Of a stretch of 64,000 nucleotides of DNA, positions 9,571-21,300 are shown in pieces; within the stretch, counting starts at the first letter, position 1; each line of letters begins with the position of its first letter. The position numbers were made by a program, and so were the translations under genes. The stretch is from Formicarius rufipectus (taxonomy: Eukaryota; Chordata; Aves; Passeriformes; Formicariidae), in assembly GCA_013399695.1 (NCBI GenBank), contig VXAU01004440.1:631079-695078 (forward strand). Reading direction: 5' to 3'. Under the pieces are notes generated by a model that worked only from the letters and a program-made list of their open reading frames with translations, was not told the origin of the DNA and searched no databases.

Positions 9571-12500
9571 ACTTTGTTAGCACTGCTTTTCTGAGATAAA
9601 TAGACCAAGGCCTAGTGGGTATATGTTCTCCCTACAGAGACTACATCCCCACATGAAACTTACTGGGCAGGCCCCATATTACCCCTCTGAAAGAGATTTC
9701 AGGAAATGAATGCATCTCGACTCTGTCAAGATGTGCAGAGCACTGCTAGTGATAGAGGTAGCTTGCTCTCAGTGCTGCATCTGTTTTTATTGGTGAATAT
9801 GAGATATCCTGCTAGTCTAGGACATTTTGCAATCATTGAATTCAGGTTAAAATTCCTAGCTTGTCTGTCGGCAACAAACTAATTTCTCTTTGGATGGGCA
9901 AGCTTAGGGTATGATATTTACACAGAGTTTTTGTTCAACTCCCTGTACCCTTGGATGTCTTTAGATAACTTCATTTTCTTCCTGAGTAAATGCGAAGATT
10001 TAACAAGTTCTTAGTTTTCTCCCTGGAATTTCACAGGAACATGCCGCAATTGCAGTAATTATCCTCTGCCGATGCATCCATTATGCTCCCTCACAGCATT
10101 TTCTAGTCATTATAGGACTTCCTAAATTTCATTTGCTTTGTAAATACTTTGGGTTGTCAGAGGACATTGGGCCAGTTCCTATTTCAGGGAAAATTTAAAA
10201 CAATTGGGATACATGAATTCTACAACACACAGTAAAGGATCTTCTTCTGTAGTTGTGATTCTGGGGGCTTTTGTTGCTAATTCTAAAGCCAGGTTACAAG
10301 TATCTGACAAAAAGAAAGAAGAGGAAGGTAGAACTCCACAAGTAATGAGTGACAGTGGCTTTTTGATATTGACTTTTACTAAAGCAACAATTTTTAAATA
10401 GAAAGGTCTGCAACAATGCAGATATATTTTCAAATACTTCGTATCTTGCTTTAATTGTTGATGGTCATGCTTTCTTTTTTTTCTTGAAAGACTCCCAAGC
10501 ACTGCATTTTTATGGACTCATTTCACCAGGATGAATGTGTATTTTCTGACTCTCTCCTTAGTTTAAATATATCTCTTAGGTCATCTCGTAGATTCTTCAA
10601 CCACAGAGAGTAAATTCAAATAGTTGATTTTTGCCTCAGAGAAACAGACTTAAAACTTGGAATACCCTATTTAGAGCAACATGGTTTTTAGGAAATCATG
10701 GCTAAAATGGTCATGAGAAAACAGTATTCCAGTTGAGGGTTAACTATGAACTGGACCTGAATTTCCACTGTTTTTCTCTTAGTGGATGAGGTAATGCTAT
10801 CTTGTTTGTCATTAGTGATGCTGTAAATTGGTTTTATGAGTGAATGAACTTCAAATGTTTTGTTTGATAACTTTTTTTTGCCTCTGTCTCTTGGTGCTTT
10901 ATCTTTTTATTTAATTATCTGTTCATATATATGCATAAAACGCTGAAAAAACCACTTCCAGATCTTATTCTTGGGGAATTACATGGCTGTCTCTCTATAT
11001 GTATGCTTTTGACCTTTTAAACTAGATAAAACATCAGCCCATACTATAAACTAGGTATTGGTTTGTAGTTATTTTAAAACATTTGTTGAATACTATAGAG
11101 AACTTCAAGGACATTGTCAGGTTTGGTACTGGAAATACTCAGTGAAGCTAGTTTAAAATGGGGGTTATCTTTTACATATTGTAAAAGTTATCATTATTCA
11201 AACCCCCCAAATTGTCTTGCTTGTATTCCCAGGTCCTTTCATGTATATGATGTTAGTTATCTAAAACTTTTGTATTATCTACCTTCTAAGAATTCAGGTT
11301 TGTTTTTCCACTGTTATCTGCTGACTGCACTATATAAATTCTTCCCTACTGTATCAGAAAATATAATTCATGTAAAGACTTTGTCAAAAAACCTGTTTAG
11401 CAAATTTTCTATTTATTTGTCCTGTTTCCAATTACTGGCTGTCATTTTTTTATGGAATTGCTGTTATCTCTCACATTCCGTTCCCCACTAATGCACGTCT
11501 TCAGCCCATTGTTAACGGAAATTTCTTTTACATCTCAAACTCTCTGAATATTCTTTTAACTTCAGTCGGTTCCCAGTCTTCATCTTTGACAGCAAGTTAA
11601 AATCTTTAACTCCTTCTGTCCTTGTCCCGCTGGAGTCTTGGTGATGACCATGAGGCCACTGTCACTGTTGGGTGCAGAATGGGTTCTGTGGACCTGGGTT
11701 GTGTTGGCTGTTGAGAGGTACCTCAGTGGTATATACAGCTCTCAAAGGAGAGTGCCCTTAGGGAAATAGTTTCATTTTTCAGACATCACGTAATGGTTAA
11801 GATCACATAGACTTTGCAGAAGACAGTCATAAAGATGGACTTTCTAAGCAAGAAACTACAGAATGGGTACTAAATTAGTGGAAAATTAAAACCCTTTTGC
11901 TTAGAAAGCAGCTCCCTGGCTAGATCTCTGTGGCTTTGGTTTGTGGCTCGTGCAGGCTGCTATGATGTGGCCACCCTCATTGCTGCTCCATGTTCTGCTC
12001 TCCCTTTTAGAGCCTCGGCTGTCCCACACCACCAACTCAGGCTCCTGGCTTTGCCCTTCTTATGGTACTCAGCTAAATGTCCCTTGTAGTTAACTCAGCC
12101 TGTACCAGCTCTGTAGAAACAGATTTTCAATAGGCTGTGACTTCAGCTGAAATCAGGTTTTTCTTCGACTTGAGAAGTTTCTTTCCTTTCAAAGACAGCC
12201 TTTAAAAGCCTTATGATATTTGTTTTTCTTCATGGCATTCTTGACAATTTCAAGTGTGAATTGTGACATTTTGTATCACTGAACAAGACAGGTTTCTCTG
12301 TCTTTAGCTCCATCTTTTTTTTATTTCTTCAGAATTAGCTTTATGTAACATTCAGTTGTCCTTGGTGTGCTGTCATTTGCGTAGATGCTTCTGGTTTCAT
12401 AGCACACATTTCAATGTCATGCTGCAAAGCTCCATTCCAAATTTCCCAGATTTCTTTGATTTTTGAGATTGTATATTCATTATATTCTTTGAAGGCAAGG

Positions 12501-13438
12501 AATATTTTTATGAAAGGGGAAAAAAAGAGAAATTCCTATCTACTGAAGATTTGATCTCGTTTCCATTTAGCTCAAAAAAGACTCCCTTTGATTAGGAGGA
12601 TGCAGGATTAGATGTTTACCCAGTAAACTCCACTAGCTGGTATGTGCTTATTTCTTGGAGGAACTCCAGTTGAACTATTTGTATTTCAGATATTATGTGT
12701 ATCAGTGCTAAATCATGGAGTTTGAGCTCATAAGGGAAGTTGTGGGAGAGAAGACAGTGTGTTGACATATTTTAAAGTCTGCTTTTGCAGAAATATATGA
12801 AGTTGTTGATGATGGGGACAGTCTCAAAGATCTAATATGCTACATATTTATGTTGTGTTTCATTTGAGCTTGTACTGGTCCACAGATTCCTTAGAAAAGA
12901 ACAGTATATTTTTGTATTTTAAAAAAAGGCATATGATGAAACACTGAGTTTTGTAATCTGTATAATTAAGGAGAGAGTCTTTCACGGGTTTGGGGTTTTT
13001 TTATTACTTTGTAACTAGAAGTAAAAAATGTGTGAGATCAGTTTATTTGTGATATCGCAGTAATTATACGCCATGGTGTGTAAGGTAGCATTACTGCAGT
13101 TTGGATTAAGATCTTTCATTTGGTTTATAAGAAGGAAAGTTAGAGAACAATATGGCATATAAATGAGAAAAGATTATTCCTTGTTTCTTCCTGTCACGGT
13201 ATCACCTGTCAAATCTTTCCTAAGATTTCCAGAAGTCTGCAGCATAAACAGAGAATTGCATGCCTTTCTCATTCATTATATCTAGTAGCAATGAACTGTG
13301 CCACAGTTTACCAAAATTAATTCTAATATATACTTTCTTTTAACTCAAAGTGCATTTTTTGCTGTTAAGAGTGACTGTCTAAATCTTCTAATTCAGAAAT
13401 TCCATTCCCTTCGTATGTAATGGCAGGTATATTTACTT
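9571..13438. other. Intronic stretch with no gene or repeat recognised
   Basis: This is AT-rich sequence with a slightly more GC-rich part at about 11640-12110. Open frames such as 11114-11491 (+) encode no recognisable domain. No transposable-element ends or structural RNAs were identified. Confidence 0.55.
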
Positions 13439-13477
13439 ATGACCAAAGAACTCTCTTCTACATGTTGCTGCTGCAGA

Positions 13478-13498
13478 CGCAGCACAGCCGAGAGCGCG
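13478..13498 (+). promoter_or_regulatory. Candidate RE1/REST-like motif in a small CpG cluster
   Basis: The 19 bases at 13480-13498 read CAGCACAGCCGAGAGCGCG. Against the canonical 21-bp RE1 (TTCAGCACC then ACGGACAGCGCC), 14 positions match by my alignment, including AGCAC in the left half and AGCGC in the right half with normal spacing. The two leading T residues and key bases in the GGACAG part are changed, so binding may be weak. The site lies in a local cluster of CpGs (about 13478-13545), unusual in this CpG-poor intron. Function is inference. Confidence 0.3.
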
Positions 13499-14077
13499 TG
13501 GAATGAATTCTGTCTTGCCTCATACATCAGCGGGAGAAGTGTCGACAAGTTTCTGGTCCAGGGACAATGCTGTTCCTTGGATGCACTTGTGAAATCCAAG
13601 GCAAGGCAGACAAACTATACAGGTGTTATGGCAGGCAAAATTTATGAGCCAGAAAGACTCACAGCTTGAATTTCAGATTGTTTAGGTCTAAAGGGCTGGC
13701 AATTTAAAACAAAGCAAAACAAACAAATAAAAAGATGCAAATCAGAGCATGAAACAATGTGAAACATTGTAAAGTTGTTTATATGTGATTCAAATTTCAG
13801 GGAGGAATTCTGCTTTTGCATCAGCTGTGGCCAGCAGTGGCACAACTCCTCCTGTTTCTTCTTCTCCTGCATTACTTTATTAGTCCCTTCAGGACACTTT
13901 AAATGATGGAGTACATCTGCTTTGCAGACCCTACTGCTGCAGTATAGTGCTGTCACACCTGAGCCAACTAGCTTAAAACTCGTTTAAAAAGGCAACTTGA
14001 GCAAGACTGAGCACAGACTAACCACTTGAGCTCATAGTGTGTTATGTTCAATAATAATATCCAACATTTTACATGGC

Positions 14078-14093
14078 TTTTTTTTTTTTTTTT
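14078..14093. repeat. Poly-T run (16 bases)
   Basis: Uninterrupted T16. No adjacent retroelement was recognised. Confidence 0.95.
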
Positions 14094-14951
14094 AACCGAG
14101 GTCAATTATTTCCCTTTCAGGCTTTCAACAGAAAAATTCTTCCTTTCCTCCTCCCTCACACTTTTCCACTTGCTTTCACATTAAACACTTTCAAATTGAA
14201 GCATAGAGAAGTTTATGTCAGAAGTTTGTCTGAACCTTTGCCCTATAAATTTCAACTAACCTGAACAAAAAAGTTTTATTGAAGCTTAGCAATGTCCAAA
14301 TAGATATCTTTTTACACACTCTTATGGGCATCTGTATTTCATCCAGAAGTGGAAACCCCTGGGACTGGACTCTTATATTATAATGTCCCAATAAGACTGG
14401 AGTATTGAGTTTTCACCTGTTTTGAAACACGACTGTAAATCAATAATCACCCAGGCAATGCCCCTTCAAGCACTCTTGGGTGGCCAGCAGCCTCCTGGAA
14501 GCTCTCAGGTGGGTTTGCTCCATCAGGTTTGGAGTAGTAAAAATGTGCTTTTACTGGTAGAGCTTGTGAAGAATTTGATGGCTTGAAAGAGGATATGTAT
14601 CCCAACTCCTGATAACAGAAGGCAGACTGCAGGTGCTTGTTGTGTTCTTACATGTTTTGGGAAAAAAAATTGATGCCATTAGGAATGACTGTGTAGTGAG
14701 AAAGGGAGTGTCACAAAAGAGGGAAGACACACATAATGAGAAAAATGTACAGTCTGTCCTCCCTTCGTAGTCTTACCTTTCTGCCTCCCTCCCTCCAAAA
14801 GTAAACCTGTCCCTGCCACCAGAAGAGCACTGAGGACTCTTCTGCAGGCCTTCCCCCGAGTATGAAGTGTCATGAAATGTCTGAAGTAGCATGTGAAGAT
14901 CTTTCCCTTTGTGATTCACGCAAAGTAAGATGAGTGGTATCACAACAACAG

Positions 14952-15065
14952 TTTCCATATGTTTTGAATACCAGAAGCCTCTTGCATAATTGAAGCCTCT
15001 CTCTCCCCTTTCCATATGTTTTGAGTACCAGGAGGCTTATTTATACTTGGAGTCTCTATCTCCCC
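14952..15065 (+). repeat. Two-copy tandem duplication, 57-bp unit
   Basis: Two head-to-tail copies, 14952-15008 and 15009-15065, both start TTTCCATATGTTTTGA and end in TCTCCCC. I count 11 mismatches in 57 positions (about 81% identity) with no indel. The divergence suggests an old duplication. Both copies lie within a local pyrimidine-rich context. No coding role is evident. Confidence 0.9.
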
Positions 15066-15898
15066 CCTCTCCTCCTCAAATGGTACTGCAAATCAAAGGA
15101 AAGCAATTCAGCCTGAAAGCACTGGGAAAGCAGAAGGCTGACATTCTATTTGATTTCAGTTTTGTTTGTCACAACAATGTCATTATGCCGGCCAGCAGTC
15201 CTTAGCAGCTGTAAAAGCCCCATTTCTTAGCCATTTCTCTTAGCCTTTCTTTTTTGAATGGCAGCATTTGATCACAAGATCATAGAAAGGTCTTTCCCAG
15301 GTTCAATCACAGGAACTTGAAAGAGGAGCAAAGCAGCCTACATTTTGCTAGGACTGCCTCAGTCTCTATGATGTACCTGCAATTTAACTTCTACAATGTA
15401 AGAGACATCAAGAGGGAGGGGAAAGGTGATGGATATCTGATTTTATATTTGTCCTTTTTGTTAAAGCTCATTAAAACTGCATTTTATAAAATGTAGCTTT
15501 TTTCCTACTATTCACTATGTAATCTTCAAGTATATAGTATTTTTGGAATTGCTGCTGTTCAGCAAAGTGAAAGAAACCAAAAAATGAGAGAGAAAAGGGT
15601 AAAGAAATAATTTAACTTTTAGATTGCACAGATATAGTATGAGAAAATACTCTTCAAAGGCCAAGTTTGACAAGCCTTACTTCACGTAAGACTTGCATTT
15701 CAAAAAATGCAAATTCTAACTACAAAAAAAAAAAAAATCCCCAGAAAACAACTAACAAAACATATCCCGGTTGTCATAGCCGGCTCTTCAGTTACAGAAT
15801 TGTATTACTGGATACAGTTAGCATCTTTCTCAATTAGGTTAATGATTACACTCTGAATTCACTGGATTCTGAGCCTTTTTGTCCTCTGGCTTTTTTCA

Positions 15899-15984
15899 TC
15901 CCTTTCCCTTTTTCTCTTTATTTTCTTTCTTCCTTTCCCCCTTCTCTTCGCTTCTTTCCCTCTTTCTCCCCCCACTCCTCTTTT
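15899..15984. repeat. Polypyrimidine (C/T) tract
   Basis: About 86 bases composed almost entirely of C and T, with only a few purine interruptions. Long homopyrimidine tracts can adopt triplex (H-DNA) structure if mirror symmetric; symmetry here is only partial. There is no suitable splice acceptor and exon immediately downstream. Confidence 0.85.
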
Positions 15985-17179
15985 AGTAAATACCATAACT
16001 TGTGATGATGTGTGAAGTTTTGTAGTTCAGAGCTGGCATGATAAAAATTTGAAATATGTATGCAAATTAAGTAAATATGACCCAGCAGCCTACTGACTGT
16101 ATCCTTGTCTGGATTTCCCCCTCCAGTCTCACCCACTTTAGCAGTACCATGAATAAGCACCTGTCCTTCAAAATTCTCTCCTTCAAGAAATTCTCCATCA
16201 ACTGAGTTTTACATAAATGTTATGAAAGCCTCAGCACTTGGGATTTTCAAAAGAAGCCTGGTAGGATAGGAGTGAATATACTGTGAGATTCTGTATTTCA
16301 CTGATATAGGAGTTGATATCATTGGTTATTTTCTTCTCCAATTTATCTTATTTCAGACTAGCCCCAAGGGTGGCTCTAATAGAAACCAGGCAAAAGTGAG
16401 CTGGATTCTTTAGAAGCAGAGAGTATTCTTCTTGAATGTGAGCAGCAGTACCAAGAAACTTGTCTTAGCCTTAGGAGGCTGTAATTCCAACACGCATGGT
16501 GGGTGGTGGATACAAGCTTAGGCTGAGCAATTCATTTTCCATATGAGTTATCTTTATTTCAGCATACGGCATATAATGTAAAAAGGAATAGTCATTAAAA
16601 ACCTTATAAGCAAGTTTTTTTTGTGATTGAGGTGTTGATAGACAATTTTTCATTTATATAAGTATATGTTTTGCCTGCCTTTTTTTTCAACCAGATATAG
16701 TTGTGGATTTCATGACCTGGGTTGCTGATATTACATTGTATACTCGAAGTTCCATCCCAAGTGGGATTTAATTTTGATGCTAAGAAAATAAAATATATAG
16801 ATGGGTCAGTTATACTTCAAGATGGAAGTTGGAGTGTGTTTGAAATTTAAAGTTTTTTTACCCCCCAAGACATTGTTTGTTTTTCCCCAGCAGGAAAGTA
16901 AAAAATGTTTAGCACCCCTGAAAATGTACAAAAGGAGAGGTCCCTCAGGGCCCTGCTGTTCAGATCATTTTGTGTGATCATTGATTCCAAAAGGTTTTTC
17001 TAGATGCCAGAGCAGTTACATAAAGGAGACTTATTTTGTAAGTGAACTTCATGCTGTTCTTCCAGTATCTGTTCCTAAATTAATATTGTTGTCATTTTTT
17101 GAAGTACTTTGAGTGAGAGGTATATCAGTCCCATTAATTCACATGGATACTTAAGTACTGAAATCTTTTGGATTTAATC

Positions 17180-17660
17180 AGAACTATTGACCATTAATCA
17201 ACATTAATATAACAAACTGTTGGAAAATTAATAGATGGAACCAGCCTGTCAGACCTCGGAAATAAAGCTGTTTCTTTGTCCAACAAAGACAACTCAAGAG
17301 CTGAAAGCTTCTATTTGTCCCCACAAGAAAGATCAGCTCAAGATCAGGAAAAAGATCCACCCTTCCTTTAAGGCGAGAGTTTCAAAAAGATGCTAATTAT
17401 ATTGATTTTGATAGCAGTTTTGTTCAACAGATGTTCTTCTCCTAGGAATTACAGGAGGACCACCAACATACTTCAAACAGACCCCCAAAAAAGAGCAGTC
17501 ACCACATAATGGTTTTCAGTCACCACTGATGGGTCTTAATCAATGGCTAATTTGTCATCTAATTACCATTTTTCATGCATCAGATCCTGTACCTAGCAGT
17601 GAACATGAAAACCTTTCTGCCTGATTGCTGCACATATTCTAGTAACAAACACAAACTTAA
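17180..17660. promoter_or_regulatory. Candidate conserved non-coding element (homeodomain/POU-like motifs)
   Basis: The segment has several TAAT cores and an octamer-like ATGCTAAT near 17391. A dense TCTAATTACC...TTTTCATGCATCAG block lies near 17556-17583. Low simple-repeat content and motif density resemble vertebrate developmental enhancers, which are common in large introns of regulatory genes. TAAT is frequent by chance in AT-rich DNA, and conservation cannot be judged from one sequence. Confidence 0.2.
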
Positions 17661-18334
17661 TTCTATTTATTTTCATGTCTCTAACCCTCTTCAGGGGAAA
17701 AGCAATACAAGCAGAGACTAGAGGTAACTGCTGTGCAAGATTGCCATTGTAATTAGGCCTTTTTCCAGGAACACAACCATTCCTAAGCAGTCCAGTCTCA
17801 ATCTGAAACCTGTAATAGTGCCCTAAGGAGGTATCGTGAAAGGCTTTAGCCAGTACAAGTACACTTAATAAAACGAAATGTGGCTGTCAGAACTTACAAA
17901 CACTAGTTAAGAATTCAGAGTAACTCGGTTATCTAACACAGCTGATGGATGACGGAAAGGGGTCTAGCATGTTTTATGTACACCACTTAAGAGGGATGTG
18001 GCACAGAAAGATCAGTCAGGGGAAGAGGTGACACCAAGTTAGTTCCGCTGTCAGTCCTTCTACCAGACTATGAGCGAAGAGACCTTTGTTAGGTACCACA
18101 GAGCATGCTTTCTAGGAGGGAGCTGCAGCTGTTAGAAATACCCTACGTTTGGTCTTTGATTTAATGCTCATTTTGTTACTTTCTAGTGTTTCTTAAGCTG
18201 CTACTTTCTTGGTAAGAACCAGCTTAACCTTCACAAACAACCACTTGGAGAAAAGCTAACTGCATCTCACTTTCCTTGCTCCTGAGCACCTTGGAGAGAG
18301 TATCTCAGTTAATAAAATCCTTGTCCATCACTCC

Positions 18335-18352
18335 TTTTTTTTTTTTTTTTTT
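18335..18352. repeat. Poly-T run (18 bases)
   Basis: Uninterrupted T18 followed by CCCCAG. It resembles a pyrimidine tract plus AG, but the sequence downstream shows no open frame with a matching donor that I recognise. Confidence 0.9.
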
Positions 18353-21300
18353 CCCCAGCAGGCTTAGTGCAGTGTGTCTTCCCTGCAGCTAGCATTGCCT
18401 TGCTGTCACCATCTCTTTCATGCCAACATTTCAGAAATTTCCTCCATGGGTTTTGAGCAGTCTCAGCTGCAATGAACCTCCTGTAAATACAATCCTGCAT
18501 CTGCATGTCTTGTGCCTGCAGCTCTAGATCAGACACCATCTACATCTTGTCACTTACCCCCTGCTGAACGAAGGGGTTTGCTGCATGATGACACAGCACA
18601 GATCCCTCCACTCTTGGTAGGCTGACTGGGCACCAGTGTCTGTGACCTAGAGGCTGTCTGTTGCTGTCCTTTTCTCAATGCAGAGTCAAAGCTGCTTTAT
18701 GTTTTAGCCTGTGACAGATTAGATGGGAGAAACTTTCTTGTGGTCTGATAACCGCTTTTGATTGGTCCTACCTGTCCTGACAGAATTTTTGGCAAACCCA
18801 TTTACCATCAAAGCTGATTCTCATAGGATTGTGTCTGTGTGTACAAATATATGTTTTGGTGTTGTGTTTTATTTTTTGCCCCTGAAACCTTATTGACTAC
18901 ATCGATTTAGAATAATTTCTTAGCACAGACTGAAATAACCCTTACTCATATTTTGAAAACATGTGAGATTTTTTATTTTTTTTTAACCTGAGTAGCAGTG
19001 GTCTCCCAAGTCTGACCTTATACATAAAGAGTAAAAGACCAGCTGTATGAGAGAGTAAAGTTCATTTTCTGACATCTGCCAAGGTTTTGAAGAATGATTT
19101 TATCTTTTTCTTAAAGTCAAATGAAAGTTCATTTTGGATACATCAAAATCAGTTTACCTGAATTGCTTAAGCAAGCTAAGAACTCCACTGAATCACCCAA
19201 TTTATAGAGGCATAATGACATCTGGTTACATTAAAAACAGTTCTGTTTTTTTGATACTTTGAATGCTTTGGGCATTTTTGTTTGTTCAGTGTGCATATCT
19301 ATTCCCATTCCATCCATCATCCCTAGTATTTGACCATTTTACAAACAATTCACAGGATAATATAGAGAAAAATCTTTTGCAGGGAAGGTGAGACCAAAGA
19401 AGGGAAGCTATCATGTAGAAAGTTTGGAGTGCTAATAATAAGAATAATTAATGCATAGCTTTTTCATGCACATTTTTAGTAGTGGATCTCAAAAAATGTG
19501 GGTTTTAATCCTGAATCTTAGTTCAAGCTCATTAACCCTTCTTAATGTTCAGTTTTATGATTTTGATATTCTGGTTTTAGTGATTATAAACCTGTTTTCC
19601 TAGGTAATCCATTTTAAGGAATTAAGTTTCTTGATATTTTACCATTGTGTGCCAATTTTTGAGACCACTGCTGCTTGCATCTTCCATCTGGATACTGCTT
19701 TAATTTGTTGGCATGGGCTTTTGTGCTAAAATACCTGTGTCTTGGAATTGAATCTCAGCTGAGCTGGATGGGGAATTGAGCCATGAATGTTAACATTCAC
19801 TTGCCTCAGTTCATTTTTATGGGCTTCTGCAATTGAGCTTGGCTCTTAGAAAAGGACTTGTGTTCCTTTCAAAGAGGATATCCTTTTTCTCTTGTGGCAC
19901 TTTAAAGGTCTGTCCCTAATATCTGCCAAAACCAAAATAACAACTCCTTAGGTATTTCCTGTTTTCTCTTGTTAAGAATTCAAAAGCATCTATCAACTTA
20001 AAACAGCCCCTCCTCTTCCATGCTAGCTTTTAAGAGTTGTGTCACTCTTAAAAACAGCCAGTTCTCAGCACATTCCCTTGAATTCTACATCCTCATAGAT
20101 TTTTCTGTTACTATCTGGTCTTGGATTTCATTATTTTTACTGTGTATTGAAATTTTTTTGCTGTCTGTTGCCTGTTTGGAAATCTCAAAGGTCTATTCCA
20201 GACAAAAAGACAGTCTTTCAGGATGCTCAGTCTCCTCCTTTGCCAAAATTAGAAACATGCTTAAGGCTTTTGTCAGACTCTGGTTTTAATTTCCTGATTA
20301 AAGGGCTTTAAAGGACTTCCCCTCCTTTTTTTCCTAATGCTTTTTTTTTTTTCTTTTACCCTTATTTGCCCTAAAATTTGTTGCTTTTTCCATGTGCAGT
20401 GAGGTGAAAGTTCTGAGAATGTCTTTGGGCATATGAGCTCACGGGAATAGGCACCTAGTGGCATCACCACTGGTTTCCCATGGCTCTTAGTGCTTGACTG
20501 AGAGAACAGATTCTAATCTACTCTATTTATATTCTTTGTTATGCTTATTGGTTTTTTCACTATATAAAAATGGGCAAGTTTGGAATCTCTGAGCAGTGTC
20601 ACTTTAACAGCCCACAGAAGGCATTTTTTCTCCTTGGACTCTAACTGCTTGTCAGAGTCCAATACTCTCTGAGCAGGTTTTTTCAGATATTTCATTCAAG
20701 AAGAGTTCAATGTTTTAATACCATATTTGTTTAAAGATCTTTAACATTACATGGGACTGTATTTAGATGAGCAACACAGCAATAAGCTGAAGCTGCAACC
20801 CAAGCATGAGATAGCAATTGTTATATACAACAGAACCACAATAGAAACAAGATTCCCAAGACCAGTCTCTATATGCTTCTCTATCAAGACATTGAGTGTT
20901 CTCAGTCACCTCAAAGGAATATGCAGCTTGAAGTCAGCTCAAACCTATTGCTACCCTCCACCTCGCCAAGTTTCTTTTATTAGTTGCCCATATGTTGTGC
21001 TTTAAGTGGGCCTGAAACTTGTAGACATTCCCTCCATGCTGGTCTAGTTGGTTCAGGAGGACATTTGCACCTTTTGGATTAACTCAAGGAACTTCATTTA
21101 CACAAACAGGTGATCCACTCAACTGATAGTGCTCTTTCTCTAAAACAAAGGCCTCTTTACCTTGTGAGTGTCCTTTGTGTTGAGTTCAGTTCAGTTTTAT
21201 TTATGAGGCTGTGGTCACCCTGTATGTTCTTTACCGAGCTTCATGACCACATCCTTCACCTGTGTCCATCACTTCTTCCAAGAAGGATGATCTGTTGGCC

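Noticed and set aside
18335..18539. Poly-T plus CCCCAG as a splice acceptor for a novel exon
   Set aside because: The following sequence does not give an RBMS3-compatible frame ending at a consensus donor.
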